The position numbers and the translations under genes were made by a program. A stretch of 49,183 bases of DNA from Acidimicrobiia bacterium (GTDB lineage: Bacteria; Actinomycetota; Acidimicrobiia; Acidimicrobiales; SZUA-35). The stretch spans positions 1 to 49,183 of the forward strand of contig JAOTVU010000018.1 of NCBI GenBank assembly GCA_029863385.1, given 5' to 3'. The notes below the pieces were generated by a model. It was given only the letters and a program-made list of their open reading frames with translations, was not told the DNA's origin and did no database searches. Positions 41,795 to 49,183 of the stretch are shown piece after piece (the first letter of the stretch is position 1; each line of letters starts with the position of its first letter).

Positions 41795-42439
41795 ATGCCC
41801 CTCGACGCCCCGTCCATCATCACCGCCGCCACCGACCTCGACGAACGCCTGGGCCGGCAGATCGAGTTCATTCTCGAACTCGATCGGCTGAAGACCGTGA
41901 TGCGACGATCCCGCCTGGTCGACGCCTCGCGCTACGAGAACACCGCGGAGCACTCCTGGCACCTGGCGATGATGGCGTTGCTCCTGGCCGAGTGGGCGGG
42001 ACCGGAGGTTGACGTGATCGAGGCGACCAAGGCGGTGCTGGTCCATGACATCGTGGAGATCGACGCCGGCGACATCTACATCTACGACGCCGCGGCCCGA
42101 GAGGGCAAGGCCGCCGTGGAGGAGGAGGCGGCCGACCGGCTGTTCGGGCTGCTCCCCGCCGATCAGGGGGCCGAGCTGCGACGGCTGTGGGATCTCTACG
42201 AGGCCCGCGACACCCCCACCGGCCGCTTCGCCTACGCCATCGACCGCCTCCAGCCGCTGCTGTTGAACGTCGGCAGCGGCGGCGTGAGCTGGGCCCACCA
42301 CGGGATCCGGGCCGACCAGGTCCGCACCATCAACAGCCCGATCGGCGACGCCTCGACCATTCTGTGGGACCTGGCGCAACGGATCATCGACGAAGCCGTG
42401 GCGGCCGGTGCCCTGGCGGATCCCCTGCCCGCTGAATGA
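41795..42439 (+). CDS. HD-domain phosphohydrolase (YfbR / HDDC2-like)
   Basis: 214 aa. HD metal site: H53 in NTAEHSWHLAMMALLL, H84-D85 in AVLVHDIVEIDAGD, then YAIDRLQPLLLN with the later Asp. This is the pattern of HDDC2/YfbR-type 5'-nucleotidases that remove phosphate from deoxynucleoside monophosphates. The N-terminal RLKTVMRRSRLVDASRYENT is also typical. It probably acts on nucleotides in the cytosol. It is expressed from its own leaderless promoter, 100 nt after the selenoprotein gene. A hairpin of the repeat family follows. Confidence 0.9.
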   Translation: MPLDAPSIITAATDLDERLGRQIEFILELDRLKTVMRRSRLVDASRYENTAEHSWHLAMMALLLAEWAGPEVDVIEATKAVLVHDIVEIDAGDIYIYDAAAREGKAAVEEEAADRLFGLLPADQGAELRRLWDLYEARDTPTGRFAYAIDRLQPLLLNVGSGGVSWAHHGIRADQVRTINSPIGDASTILWDLAQRIIDEAVAAGALADPLPAE

Positions 42440-42472
42440 TCCGAGCCTCTCGCGTCCAAACGCCCAATCTCC

Positions 42473-42518
42473 TTCTGTCACCGTCAGCTCCCGTTTCTTG
42501 GAGCTGACGGTGCCAGAA
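42473..42518. terminator. Terminator-like palindrome, repeat copy 2
   Basis: 19 positions (42473-42491 with 42500-42518) pair with a single mismatch around an 8-nt loop. The core CCGTCAGCTCC / GGAGCTGACGG is the same as in the 42-bp palindrome at 35825-35866. It lies between the convergent HD and FxsA genes. Confidence 0.72.
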
Positions 42519-42522
42519 CAGG

Positions 42523-43023
42523 CTAGTCGTCGTCGACCTCGCCGACCTCGTTGACGTCCAGCACGTCGCCACGTCCCGGTCCACGATCCGGTCGGCGGTC
42601 CCGAGGGTCGGCCGATCCGGCCCCAAAGGCTCCGATTCCTCCAGTGGCGCTGGCCACTCGCAGGTCGATGCGGCGACGGAAGAAGGCGATCACCGGTGGT
42701 CGGAGCACGGCGCGAATCGGCGGGATGAGAAAGGCCAGACCCAACGCATCGGTCAGGAAGCCGGGCGTCAGCATCAGTGCCGAGGCGAAGAAGATCATGG
42801 CGCCGTCGGCCAGGTCGTCGGCGGGCATGCGACCGGCCCGGATGCTGTCGCGAACCCTGCCGATGACGCCCAGGCCCTCCCGACGAACCAGCCAGGCACC
42901 GGCCGCGCTGATGGCGATGACCAGCACGATCGCCAACGGCCAGCCGATCTGGCCGGCCACCTGGGTGATCAGGTAGATCTCGAGCACCGGGAGAACGACG
43001 AAGGCCACGAACAACCAGATCAC
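42523..43023 (-). CDS. fxsA: FxsA family membrane protein
   Basis: 166 aa from GTG 43023. FxsA features are WLFVAFVVLPVLEIYLI (TM 1), GWPLAIVLVIAISAAGAWLV (TM 2), RREGLGVIGRVRDSIRAGRM, and LADGAMIFFASALMLTPGFL, TDALGLAFLIPPIR (TM 3). E. coli FxsA overproduction relieves F-exclusion of phage T7; the native role is unclear. The C-terminal 50 residues are an acidic/Arg-rich disordered tail. A TAGCAT box 6 nt upstream marks a leaderless start. Confidence 0.9.
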   Translation of the reverse strand: MIWLFVAFVVLPVLEIYLITQVAGQIGWPLAIVLVIAISAAGAWLVRREGLGVIGRVRDSIRAGRMPADDLADGAMIFFASALMLTPGFLTDALGLAFLIPPIRAVLRPPVIAFFRRRIDLRVASATGGIGAFGAGSADPRDRRPDRGPGRGDVLDVNEVGEVDDD

Positions 43024-43029
43024 CTTTCC

Positions 43030-43035
43030 ATGCTA
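43030..43035 (-). promoter_or_regulatory. Leaderless -10 box TAGCAT
   Basis: TAGCAT with 6 nt to GTG 43023. The spacer GGAAAG also looks like a ribosome site but touches the start codon. Confidence 0.55.
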
Positions 43036-43114
43036 CGCCCGACCGGGCCCCACGGCCTGACGTTCGACCCGAGCAGCCCCGGAGCCTCCTCTGGGCCGAT
43101 CCAATCCGCCCGAC

Positions 43115-43120
43115 TAGATT
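43115..43120 (+). promoter_or_regulatory. Leaderless -10 box TAGATT
   Basis: TAGATT with 6 nt to ATG 43127. GTG 43121 directly abuts the box, so ATG 43127 is preferred. Confidence 0.6.
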
Positions 43121-43126
43121 GTGACA

Positions 43127-43525
43127 ATGGGCTGGCAGGACGAGATCATTCGGCTACAGGACTTCCTGGAGGCTTACTATCTCGGTCAGGAAACCTCGCT
43201 GTCGCCGGTCGAACAGGCACTGCACCCGGCGTTTACCTACGCCGGACCCAACGGCGAAACGGCCGATCGGGAGACCACGCTGGAGATGATCCGCGAGGGG
43301 CACGACCACACGGCCCAGCTCCGCATCGTCACATCGAACCATACGCTTCTCCACGAGACGCCCGAAGTCATCGTCGCCGGCTACGTCGAGCGCCACGAGC
43401 TTTCGGGGGGTGACAATGAGCGCCTCTGCACTGTCATCTTCGTGGTCGACCAGCAGGCTCCGAACGGGGTGCGCTGGCTCAGAACCCACGAGTCGTGGAT
43501 CCGCCGATCGTCAGACGAGGGCTGA
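43127..43525 (+). CDS. SnoaL/NTF2-like domain protein (DUF4440-type)
   Basis: 132 aa. The single-domain cone fold is suggested by helix QDEIIRLQDFLEAYYLGQET, then LHPAFTYAGPNGETADRETT and strand pairs IVTSNHTLLHETPEVIVAGY, LCTVIFVVDQQ and GVRWLRTHESWI. These match NTF2-like / DUF4440 proteins, which may be enzymes or binding proteins for hydrophobic ligands. It starts a run of four same-strand genes for acyl-CoA metabolism, so its ligand could be related. The start is at ATG 43127. Confidence 0.78.
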   Translation: MGWQDEIIRLQDFLEAYYLGQETSLSPVEQALHPAFTYAGPNGETADRETTLEMIREGHDHTAQLRIVTSNHTLLHETPEVIVAGYVERHELSGGDNERLCTVIFVVDQQAPNGVRWLRTHESWIRRSSDEG

Positions 43526-43534
43526 GTCGGTCGG

Positions 43535-44806
43535 ATGGACGACAAATCGACGATCGCTCCCTCCTCGGTACCGACCGAGGCGCAGGTGCGGGACGACGTG
43601 CTGGCCTGGTTCAACGAGGCGTGGGACCCCGACCTGTCTCTGCTCGAATGGCGGGAGATCCTGATCGACTCGGGGTGGGCGGTGCCGTCGTGGTCACGGC
43701 AGTGGTTCGGGCGGGACCTGCCGGCCTGGGCCGACCTGGTGGCGCAGCAGGCCATCCGGCACGCCGGTGGGGTGGCCACGCCGGTCGGGGTGAGCATGTT
43801 TCTCGCCGCGCCGACCCTGTATGACCATGCGTCGAATGAGCTCAAGGATCGTCTCCTGCGTCGCACCCTGACCGGTGAGCTGGTGTGGTGCCAGCTGTTC
43901 AGCGAACCGGGCGCCGGATCGGACCTGGCCGGTCTCACCACCACGGCCGTTCGTGACGGCGACGACTGGGTCGTCAACGGGCAGAAGGTGTGGAACACCT
44001 CGGCCGACCACGCCGATGCCGGGTTGCTGGTGGCCCGCACCGACTGGGGGGCGACCAAACACGCCGGGCTCACCTACTTCGTGCTCGACATGGACCAGCC
44101 GGGCGTCGAGGTCCGACCGATCCGGCAGATGAACGACCACTGTTCGTTCAACGAGGTGTTCCTGACCGACGCCCGCATCCCGCACGATCAGGTGGTGGGC
44201 GAGGTGGGCGGTGGTTGGACCGCGGCCCGGGGCACGCTGGCCCACGAGCGCACCTTCTCGGTGCTGCGCCGAGCCCACGTCGAACCCGATGCCTCCGGCC
44301 GGGTCGTCGACGAGGCCCGGGTGGAGGCCGCCGATTATCTCAAGACCTACGAGTGGTATCCGCAGCGGGCCGGGCGGGTCGACCTCGTGATCGAGCGGGC
44401 ACGCGCCTTCGGCGTGGCCGACGACCCGGTCGTCCGCCAGGAGATCATGAAGCTGCTCGCCTTCAATCGAGCGGCCGAGCTGACGGCCGAGCGGGCCAAG
44501 GCGGCACGGGCGCTGGGGCGACCGCCCGGCCCGGAGGGGTCGATCGGCAAGCTCGCCCTCTCCGAGGTGGCCCGCCGCTGCAATCGAGTCCATTCGCTGA
44601 TCGCCGGCGCCCGGGCGATGCTGCGGGAGGGACCGGATCCGCTCGACGCCGTGGCGGCCGAGGTGCTGGTCTCGACGCCGGCCCAGTCGATCGCCGGCGG
44701 CACCGACGAGATCCAGCGCAACATCGTGGGCGAGAACATCCTCGGTCTACCCCGCGAACCGGCGGTCGACCGCAACAAACCCTTCCGGGAGGTGGGAGCA
44801 CCGTGA
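43535..44806 (+). CDS. Acyl-CoA dehydrogenase
   Basis: 423 aa. Features are CQLFSEPGAGSDLAGLTTTA, WVVNGQKVWNTSADHADAGL, MNDHCSFNEVFLTDARIPHD and the C-terminal SIAGGTDEIQRNIVGENILG. It oxidises an acyl-CoA at the alpha-beta bond using FAD. The absence of a clear catalytic Glu in the usual place and the domain form suggest a member of the FadE-type heterodimeric dehydrogenases of steroid or branched substrates; this is tentative. It is 9 nt after the NTF2-like gene and overlaps the hydratase start by four bases (GTGA), so they are translationally coupled. Confidence 0.9.
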   Translation: MDDKSTIAPSSVPTEAQVRDDVLAWFNEAWDPDLSLLEWREILIDSGWAVPSWSRQWFGRDLPAWADLVAQQAIRHAGGVATPVGVSMFLAAPTLYDHASNELKDRLLRRTLTGELVWCQLFSEPGAGSDLAGLTTTAVRDGDDWVVNGQKVWNTSADHADAGLLVARTDWGATKHAGLTYFVLDMDQPGVEVRPIRQMNDHCSFNEVFLTDARIPHDQVVGEVGGGWTAARGTLAHERTFSVLRRAHVEPDASGRVVDEARVEAADYLKTYEWYPQRAGRVDLVIERARAFGVADDPVVRQEIMKLLAFNRAAELTAERAKAARALGRPPGPEGSIGKLALSEVARRCNRVHSLIAGARAMLREGPDPLDAVAAEVLVSTPAQSIAGGTDEIQRNIVGENILGLPREPAVDRNKPFREVGAP

Positions 44807-45579
44807 TCGATCAACCCGTCACCGTCGACATCAAAGCCGACCACGTCGCCACGGTCGAAATCCGGCGACCACCCAACAACTTCTTCTCCCTGGCGATGCT
44901 CACGGGAGTCGCCGAGGCCCTGGAAGAACTCGACGACGACCCGGCCTGTCGAGCCGTCGTACTGTGCTCGGAGGGAAAACACTTCTGCGCCGGCGCCGAC
45001 TTCTCGGGTCGTGGTGGGAGTGAGGGCGAGGGCACCGATCGGACCGAGGACGTCTACGCCGCCGCGGTTCGCATCTTCCGCACCGCCACACCGATCGTGG
45101 CCGCCATCCAGGGTGCGGCCATCGGGGGCGGGCTCGGTTTGGCACTGACCGCCGACTTCCGGGTCGCTGCACCCGAGGCCCGGTTCAGTGCCAACTTCGC
45201 CCGGCTCGGTTTCCATCAGGGGTTCGGGTTGAGCGTCACACTCCCCCGCCTGGTCGGCGTCCAGGCCGCTGCCGACCTCCTCTACACGGGTCGACGGGTG
45301 AAGGGCGACGAGGCCGTGGCACTGGGGTTGGCCGACCGGCTCGTGCCGCTCGACGAGGTTCGATCTGCGGCCCATGACCTGGCCCGGGAGATCGCCGCCT
45401 CGGCCCCGCTGGCCGTCCGGTCGATCCGGGCCACACTGCGAGGCGACCTGGCCGATCGGGTCGAGGCGGCCACCGCCCATGAGCTGGTGGAGCAGACCAG
45501 GCTGCGGGCCACCGAGGACTTCGCCGAGGGAACCAGGGCGATGGTCGAGCGACGAGAACCGGTCTTTCGGGGCCGTTGA
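44803..45579 (+). CDS. Enoyl-CoA hydratase/isomerase family protein
   Basis: 258 aa from GTG 44803. Crotonase features: VEIRRPPNNFFSLAMLTGVA, CSEGKHFCAGADFSG (oxyanion 1), PIVAAIQGAAIGGGLGLALT (oxyanion 2) and SANFARLGFHQGFGLSVTLP; the Glu often found after the second motif reads H-Q here. It adds water to a 2-enoyl-CoA or does a related isomerisation. Its start overlaps the dehydrogenase stop. Gene order dehydrogenase - hydratase fits successive beta-oxidation steps on one substrate. Confidence 0.9.
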   Translation: MIDQPVTVDIKADHVATVEIRRPPNNFFSLAMLTGVAEALEELDDDPACRAVVLCSEGKHFCAGADFSGRGGSEGEGTDRTEDVYAAAVRIFRTATPIVAAIQGAAIGGGLGLALTADFRVAAPEARFSANFARLGFHQGFGLSVTLPRLVGVQAAADLLYTGRRVKGDEAVALGLADRLVPLDEVRSAAHDLAREIAASAPLAVRSIRATLRGDLADRVEAATAHELVEQTRLRATEDFAEGTRAMVERREPVFRGR

Positions 45580-45601
45580 TGCACAGGAAGTGGAGATCGA
45601 C

Positions 45602-46471
45602 ATGACCGAGTTCAGCGTCGGGGAGATCCGGGTGGCGCCGATCTTCGACATCATGTTGCCCCTCGACGCCCGCCTCTTCTTCCCCGACACCACCGACGGC
45701 GACTGGGAACCGCACCTCGACTGGCTGACCGAAGCCGGAGGCTACGACCCCGACGCCGGCACCGTGCTGTTCCCGGTGCAGAGCTACCTGGTCCGCACCG
45801 ACCACCACACGATCCTCATCGACACCTGCATCGGCAACGACAAGAAGCGGTTCCGCGGTCCGTGGAACATGAAGACCGACCTGACCTACCTGCACAACCT
45901 GGCGGCACAGGGCGTCGGGCCCGGCGACATCGACGTCGTGCTTTGCACGCACCTGCACTTCGATCACGTCGGCTGGAACACCCGGCTCGACGACGGCCGA
46001 TGGGTGCCGACGTTCCCCAACGCCCGCCATCTGTTCTCGACCGTCGACTACGAGCACACCCGAGCCGAGGCCGAGGGCGGGGCGGCCGGATCGAGAACCT
46101 TCGGCGACAGCGTCGAACCGATCGTGGAGGCCGGACTGGCCGAGCTGGTCGCCTCCGATCATGCTGTCGACGATCAGCTGTGGTTGGAACCGAGCCCCGG
46201 CCACACACCGGGCCATTACTCGGTGCGTGGTCGATCCGCCGGACGGGAGATCGTGTTCAGCGGTGACCTGATCCACAGCCCGGTGCAGTGCCGGCACCCC
46301 GAGTGGCGGGCCGAACCCGACTGGGATCCGGAGCTGGCGAAGCGAACCCGCCGTACGTTCCTCGAACAGCTGGCCGATACCGACACCCTGGCCGCCACCG
46401 CCCATTTCCCGCAGCCGTCGGTCGGCCGCATCATCTCACGGGCCGACGCCTTCGACTTCCGGCCGATCTGA
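45602..46471 (+). CDS. MBL-fold metal hydrolase
   Basis: 289 aa from ATG 45602, with GGAG 7 nt upstream. Metallo-beta-lactamase fold: LIDTCIGNDKKRFRGPWN, the HxHxDH metal motif CTHLHFDHVGWN, then PSPGHTPGHYSV and VFSGDLIHSPVQ (later metal ligands) and ATAHFPQPSVGRI. These enzymes hydrolyse esters or lactones; close relatives include quorum-quenching lactonases and hydrolases of catabolic pathways. It ends the acyl-CoA gene run, 22 nt after the hydratase. Confidence 0.88.
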   Translation: MTEFSVGEIRVAPIFDIMLPLDARLFFPDTTDGDWEPHLDWLTEAGGYDPDAGTVLFPVQSYLVRTDHHTILIDTCIGNDKKRFRGPWNMKTDLTYLHNLAAQGVGPGDIDVVLCTHLHFDHVGWNTRLDDGRWVPTFPNARHLFSTVDYEHTRAEAEGGAAGSRTFGDSVEPIVEAGLAELVASDHAVDDQLWLEPSPGHTPGHYSVRGRSAGREIVFSGDLIHSPVQCRHPEWRAEPDWDPELAKRTRRTFLEQLADTDTLAATAHFPQPSVGRIISRADAFDFRPI

Positions 46472-46487
46472 GCGCTCGCCCGGCCAC

Positions 46488-47315
46488 TCAGCGACGGGGG
46501 CGGCGGATGATGCGGGTCCGGACAAAGCGCTCGACCGGATGCTCGGGCGTCTGTCCTCGAACCACGGCCTCTGTCGTCATCTCGATCCGACCGGTGATCT
46601 CCGCCACGTTGTAGCGGTGCACGGTGCGGGCGGTGATCACGCCGAAAGCGGCGCCGATGGGTACGGCGGCCAGAGCGACCGGGCTGATCAGCAACCCGAC
46701 CAGACCGGCCACCACGGCCGTGCCCCCGGCCACGGCCGTGCCGCCGAGGATTGCCTCGGCCCGCTTGTTGGACACGTCAGCCACCAGACAGACCGACCGA
46801 TCACGATCGACCGAGGCGGTCGCCGCCTGCACTCGACGAACCCGGTCGAGGCCTCCCGTCCCACTGACACTTCGCAGACCACGTCCAACCGCTGCAGCGA
46901 ACCCCGAGCGGGGTTCGGCCACGATCACGCCGTCGCCGGTCACGTGCGTGCGTAGCCCATGGTCGACCTCGAGCCACAACTGCATTGTCTCGGCCGCCGC
47001 CGATTCGTCGGCCGGGAGCTGGCTGATGGCCCACACCTGGCGGGGTCCCACCACTCGATCGATCACACCGGTTCGATGGTCGACCCCGGCTCGGGCTTCG
47101 GCCACCGCGGTGACCACCGCCGATCGGGACACACCGACCTCGGAGGCCACCGCCACCAGATCCTTGACCGCCAGATGTTCGTCGGTCGGGTGCCGCTCAT
47201 GTGCCACCTCGGTGGCCCGGCGCAGGATCATGGCCACCTGATCGCGATCGAATCGCTGCTCGGCGGCGTGTCGAGGCCGGTTTGTCGGGGACGGAGGCGG
47301 TGGCACGAAGGGCAT
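46488..47315 (-). CDS. Hypothetical membrane-associated protein
   Basis: 275 aa. The first 80 residues are a Pro-rich start and a helical region (QRFDRDQVAMILRRATEVAH, LVAVASEVGVSRSAVVTAVA) that resembles a SHOCT/HTH-like bundle; ligand or DNA binding is not shown. A middle region of moderate complexity leads to two hydrophobic segments (ILGGTAVAGGTAVVAGLVGL, LISPVALAAVPIGAAFGVIT) and a basic C-terminus. No family is recognised. A TAGACT box on the minus strand near 47330 would give a leader of only about 10 nt. It converges with the MBL gene. Confidence 0.7.
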   Translation of the reverse strand: MPFVPPPPSPTNRPRHAAEQRFDRDQVAMILRRATEVAHERHPTDEHLAVKDLVAVASEVGVSRSAVVTAVAEARAGVDHRTGVIDRVVGPRQVWAISQLPADESAAAETMQLWLEVDHGLRTHVTGDGVIVAEPRSGFAAAVGRGLRSVSGTGGLDRVRRVQAATASVDRDRSVCLVADVSNKRAEAILGGTAVAGGTAVVAGLVGLLISPVALAAVPIGAAFGVITARTVHRYNVAEITGRIEMTTEAVVRGQTPEHPVERFVRTRIIRRPRR

Positions 47316-47367
47316 GATCAGTACCCGTCGAGTCTAGAGCGGAGCCGCCGCCCCGTGAAGTCGCGAA

Positions 47368-48636
47368 TCAGCCGCCGGAGCCCGGTCCCGGCCGCTGGTT
47401 CTCCTTCCACGAGCCGGTGTCGGCCCGAGGTTCGCGGGGGAGACCGAGGATGCGGTCGCCGATGATGTTGCGCTGGACCTCGGAGGTGCCGGCGTAGATG
47501 GTGCCGGAGCGGGCGATGTAGAACGAGGCCAGCCAGTTGCCCGCCGTATTGGCGGTACCGATGTCGGGAGCGCCGAGCCCGCCTCGGGTCTCCTGGCCCC
47601 GGGCGACCGTTGCCGCCGGACCGAGCAGGTCGAGCGCGGCCTCGGTGATCTCCCGGTGATAGTGGCTCCACCGCAGCTTGCCCAGCGACGACTCCGGCCC
47701 CGGCGGCGTACCGGCCAGGAACCGGGTGAGCGCCTGCATGCCCTGATAGCGCATGATCTCGACGACGGAGTGGAATCGGGCGGCCCGCTGGCGGACGAGC
47801 GGGTCATCGGCCTTGCCGAGCTGCCGGGCCAGCTCCAGGAAGCTGTCGAGTTCGGCCCGGAACTTCAGGTGGGTCGTCGTGGCCCCGATGCCCCGTTCGA
47901 AGCCGAGCAGGGTGTTGGCCACGACCCAGCCGTTGTTGACCCCGCCGAGCACGTTGTCCCGGGGGCAGGTGACGTCGTCGAAGAAGACCTCGTTGAAATG
48001 GTCCTGCCCGGCGATGTTGGTGATCGGACGGATCTCGATACCCGGATGATCCATCGGCACGAGCAGGAAGCTGATGCCCTTGTGTTTCGGTGCGGTGGGA
48101 TCGGTGCGGGCCAGAACGAAGATCATGTTGGCCGTCCGGGCCGCGGAGGTCCAGATCTTCTGACCGTTGATGATCCACTGATCGCCGTCGAGTTCGGCCC
48201 GGCACCCGAGGTTGGCCAGATCGGAGCCGGCATCGGGTTCCGAGTAGCCCTGACACCACACGTCCTCCCCGGAGAGGATGCGGGGAATGTAGTGGGCTTT
48301 CTGTTCGTCGGTACCCAGCTGGAGAATCGTGTTGCCCACCATGCCGATACTGAAGTTGTCATTGATGCCGGCGGTCGGCACACCCCGCTTCGCGAACTCC
48401 TCGTTGAGCACGACATGTTCGATGTGCGACAGCCCGGCCCCGCCGTATTCGGCCGGCCAGTTCGGGGCGAGCAGCTTGTGCTCCACCAAGACCTCCCGCC
48501 AGCTGTGGTAGAAGTCGGTCCGCTCCTGGCCGACCAGCGTGCCGATGCCCTGCCAGTCTGCCGGGAGATGCTCGTCGAGAAACCCGTTGATCTGCTTGCG
48601 GTAGGCCTCGGCTTCGGGTCCATGACTTGGCTGCAT
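47368..48636 (-). CDS. Acyl-CoA dehydrogenase (FadE-like)
   Basis: 422 aa. Features: NWPAEYGGAGLSHIEHVVLN, CQGYSEPDAGSDLANLGCRA, WIINGQKIWTSAARTANMIF, GQDHFNEVFFDDVTCPRDNV, and GTIYAGTSEVQRNIIGDRIL at the C-terminus. It is a full-length FAD acyl-CoA dehydrogenase similar to actinobacterial FadE enzymes used for fatty acids or sterol side chains. The substrate is unknown. A TAGGGT box with 6 nt to ATG 48636 sets the start. Its relation to the other acyl-CoA genes is by function, not by operon. Confidence 0.92.
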   Translation of the reverse strand: MQPSHGPEAEAYRKQINGFLDEHLPADWQGIGTLVGQERTDFYHSWREVLVEHKLLAPNWPAEYGGAGLSHIEHVVLNEEFAKRGVPTAGINDNFSIGMVGNTILQLGTDEQKAHYIPRILSGEDVWCQGYSEPDAGSDLANLGCRAELDGDQWIINGQKIWTSAARTANMIFVLARTDPTAPKHKGISFLLVPMDHPGIEIRPITNIAGQDHFNEVFFDDVTCPRDNVLGGVNNGWVVANTLLGFERGIGATTTHLKFRAELDSFLELARQLGKADDPLVRQRAARFHSVVEIMRYQGMQALTRFLAGTPPGPESSLGKLRWSHYHREITEAALDLLGPAATVARGQETRGGLGAPDIGTANTAGNWLASFYIARSGTIYAGTSEVQRNIIGDRILGLPREPRADTGSWKENQRPGPGSGG

Positions 48637-48912
48637 ACCAAGACCCTACATCGGGGAAGCACGTCGGCCCAGCTGAACGATCGGGCCGAAGGGACAGCGG
48701 CGGCGACCGGGTTGACATCAAACTCGGCCCGATCCCGGCCATCCTCCCGATGCTCGAGGTCGAAGGCTCCCGGTCGGGCGATCACGACGCTTTTCCCGAC
48801 AACGGCGCCCACGGTGAGGCGGCGCTGCACCTGACTCGGCACCGAGATCGTGGTCGTGCTCGAGCGAGCCGCGTCACGCTTCGAACTCGGGTTGGCGGCC
48901 GTCAGCCGCTGA
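48637..48912. other. Intergenic region with one promoter, otherwise nothing clear
   Basis: 276 bp between the FadE-like start and the stop of the aldo/keto reductase. It holds the TAGGGT box at 48643-48648. I see no convincing gene, hairpin or repeat; short frames on both strands lack family signatures. Confidence 0.5.
48643..48648 (-). promoter_or_regulatory. Leaderless -10 box TAGGGT
   Basis: TAGGGT with 6 nt to ATG 48636. Confidence 0.65.
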
Positions 48913-49183
48913 TCAGTCGCCACCGCCGGAGAGCAAATCCTCGATGCGGGACAGCAGACCCTCGTCGGTGTCGAGTTGCTGGAGAACGTCGAGCGCCTTC
49001 ATGTTCTCGGTCACCTGATCGGGGCGGCTGGCACCGGTGATGACCGACGAGACGTTGGGATTCGAAGCGCACCAGGCCAGCGCGAGCTGAGCCAGCGAGC
49101 ACCCCAACTCCCCGGCCAGCTCAGCGAGGTTTTTCACGACGCTGTTGCGATCGGGGTCGGTCAGCTGGTCCCGCAGCCATTCG
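48913..49183 (-). CDS. Aldo/keto reductase, C-terminal part (cut by right edge)
   Basis: About 90 codons of the 3' end are present. The features EWLRDQLTDPDRNSVV, LAGELGCSLAQLALAWCASN, VSSVITGASRPDQVTENMKA and the end LDTDEGLLSRIEDLL match the C-terminal part of the aldo/keto reductase family related to voltage-gated K+ channel beta subunits (AKR6/7 type). The ligand-bearing NADPH contacts GASRPDQV and EN are visible. The catalytic Tyr, Asp, Lys and His are in the missing part. The gene starts beyond the window. Confidence 0.85.
   Translation of the reverse strand, partial: EWLRDQLTDPDRNSVVKNLAELAGELGCSLAQLALAWCASNPNVSSVITGASRPDQVTENMKALDVLQQLDTDEGLLSRIEDLLSGGGD

Noticed and set aside
48123..48923. 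Minus-strand frame covering the 48637-48912 gap
   Set aside because: Most of it is a shadow of the acyl-CoA dehydrogenase; the N-terminal part has no recognised domain.

Overview
The window is GC-rich, gene-dense bacterial DNA. Several things point to an actinobacterium: a Ser/Thr kinase with an extracellular sensor tail, an acyl-CoA carboxylase beta subunit with a separate small epsilon-like subunit, an OmpATb-type BON/OmpA membrane protein, WXG100 proteins, and many acyl-CoA dehydrogenases. Taken with the leaderless start signals described below, an environmental member of the class Acidimicrobiia is my best guess. That placement is an inference. I see no phage, IS element, CRISPR array, tRNA or rRNA.

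Layout. 1-10 kb: a c-di-GMP/HDOD signalling protein (cut by the left edge), a flavin monooxygenase-like protein, a Ser/Thr kinase, an acyl-CoA carboxylase beta subunit, a secreted M23-like protein, a GNAT acetyltransferase, an ABC-F ATPase and a 56-aa epsilon-like subunit. 10-13.5 kb: two decayed SDR genes, a DUF72 protein and a DUF4389 membrane protein. 13.5-22.6 kb: a saccharopine-dehydrogenase-like reductase, type II NADH dehydrogenase with an ABC-2 exporter, a cytosolic reductive-dehalogenase-like corrinoid/Fe-S protein, a glycosyltransferase, and a Rieske protein fused to a large unknown domain. 22.6-28.5 kb: GNAT, ATP-dependent DNA ligase, cell-envelope proteins (including the OmpATb-like protein) and a TrmH-type RNA methylase. 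28.5-35.8 kb: a DAO oxidoreductase, an alpha/beta-hydrolase-like protein, an acyl-CoA ligase, two WXG100-type proteins and a large lipoprotein. 35.9-40.8 kb: a complete polar amino-acid ABC importer (binding protein, two permeases, ATPase). 41-43 kb: a DsbA/FrnE-like thioredoxin-fold gene interrupted by an in-frame TGA, an HD phosphohydrolase and FxsA. 43-49 kb: fatty-acid or sterol-type acyl-CoA catabolism genes (two acyl-CoA dehydrogenases, an enoyl-CoA hydratase, an MBL hydrolase) and an aldo/keto reductase cut by the right edge.

The most striking item is at 41062-41694. The reading frame is open on both sides of one TGA, which sits exactly where the first cysteine of the CPWC redox motif belongs. 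It is followed at the right distance by a stem-loop with a GGUCC loop resembling a bacterial SECIS. This reads as a UPWC selenoprotein that a normal gene caller would truncate to a start at 41167. Second, at least 17 genes have a TANNNT-like -10 box ending 6-8 nt before the start codon (6 or 7 nt in all but the selenoprotein gene), so leaderless transcription appears to be a dominant start mode here, and it settles several start codons. Third, a 42-bp near-perfect palindrome recurs in diverged form 6.6 kb away, in both cases at gene ends.
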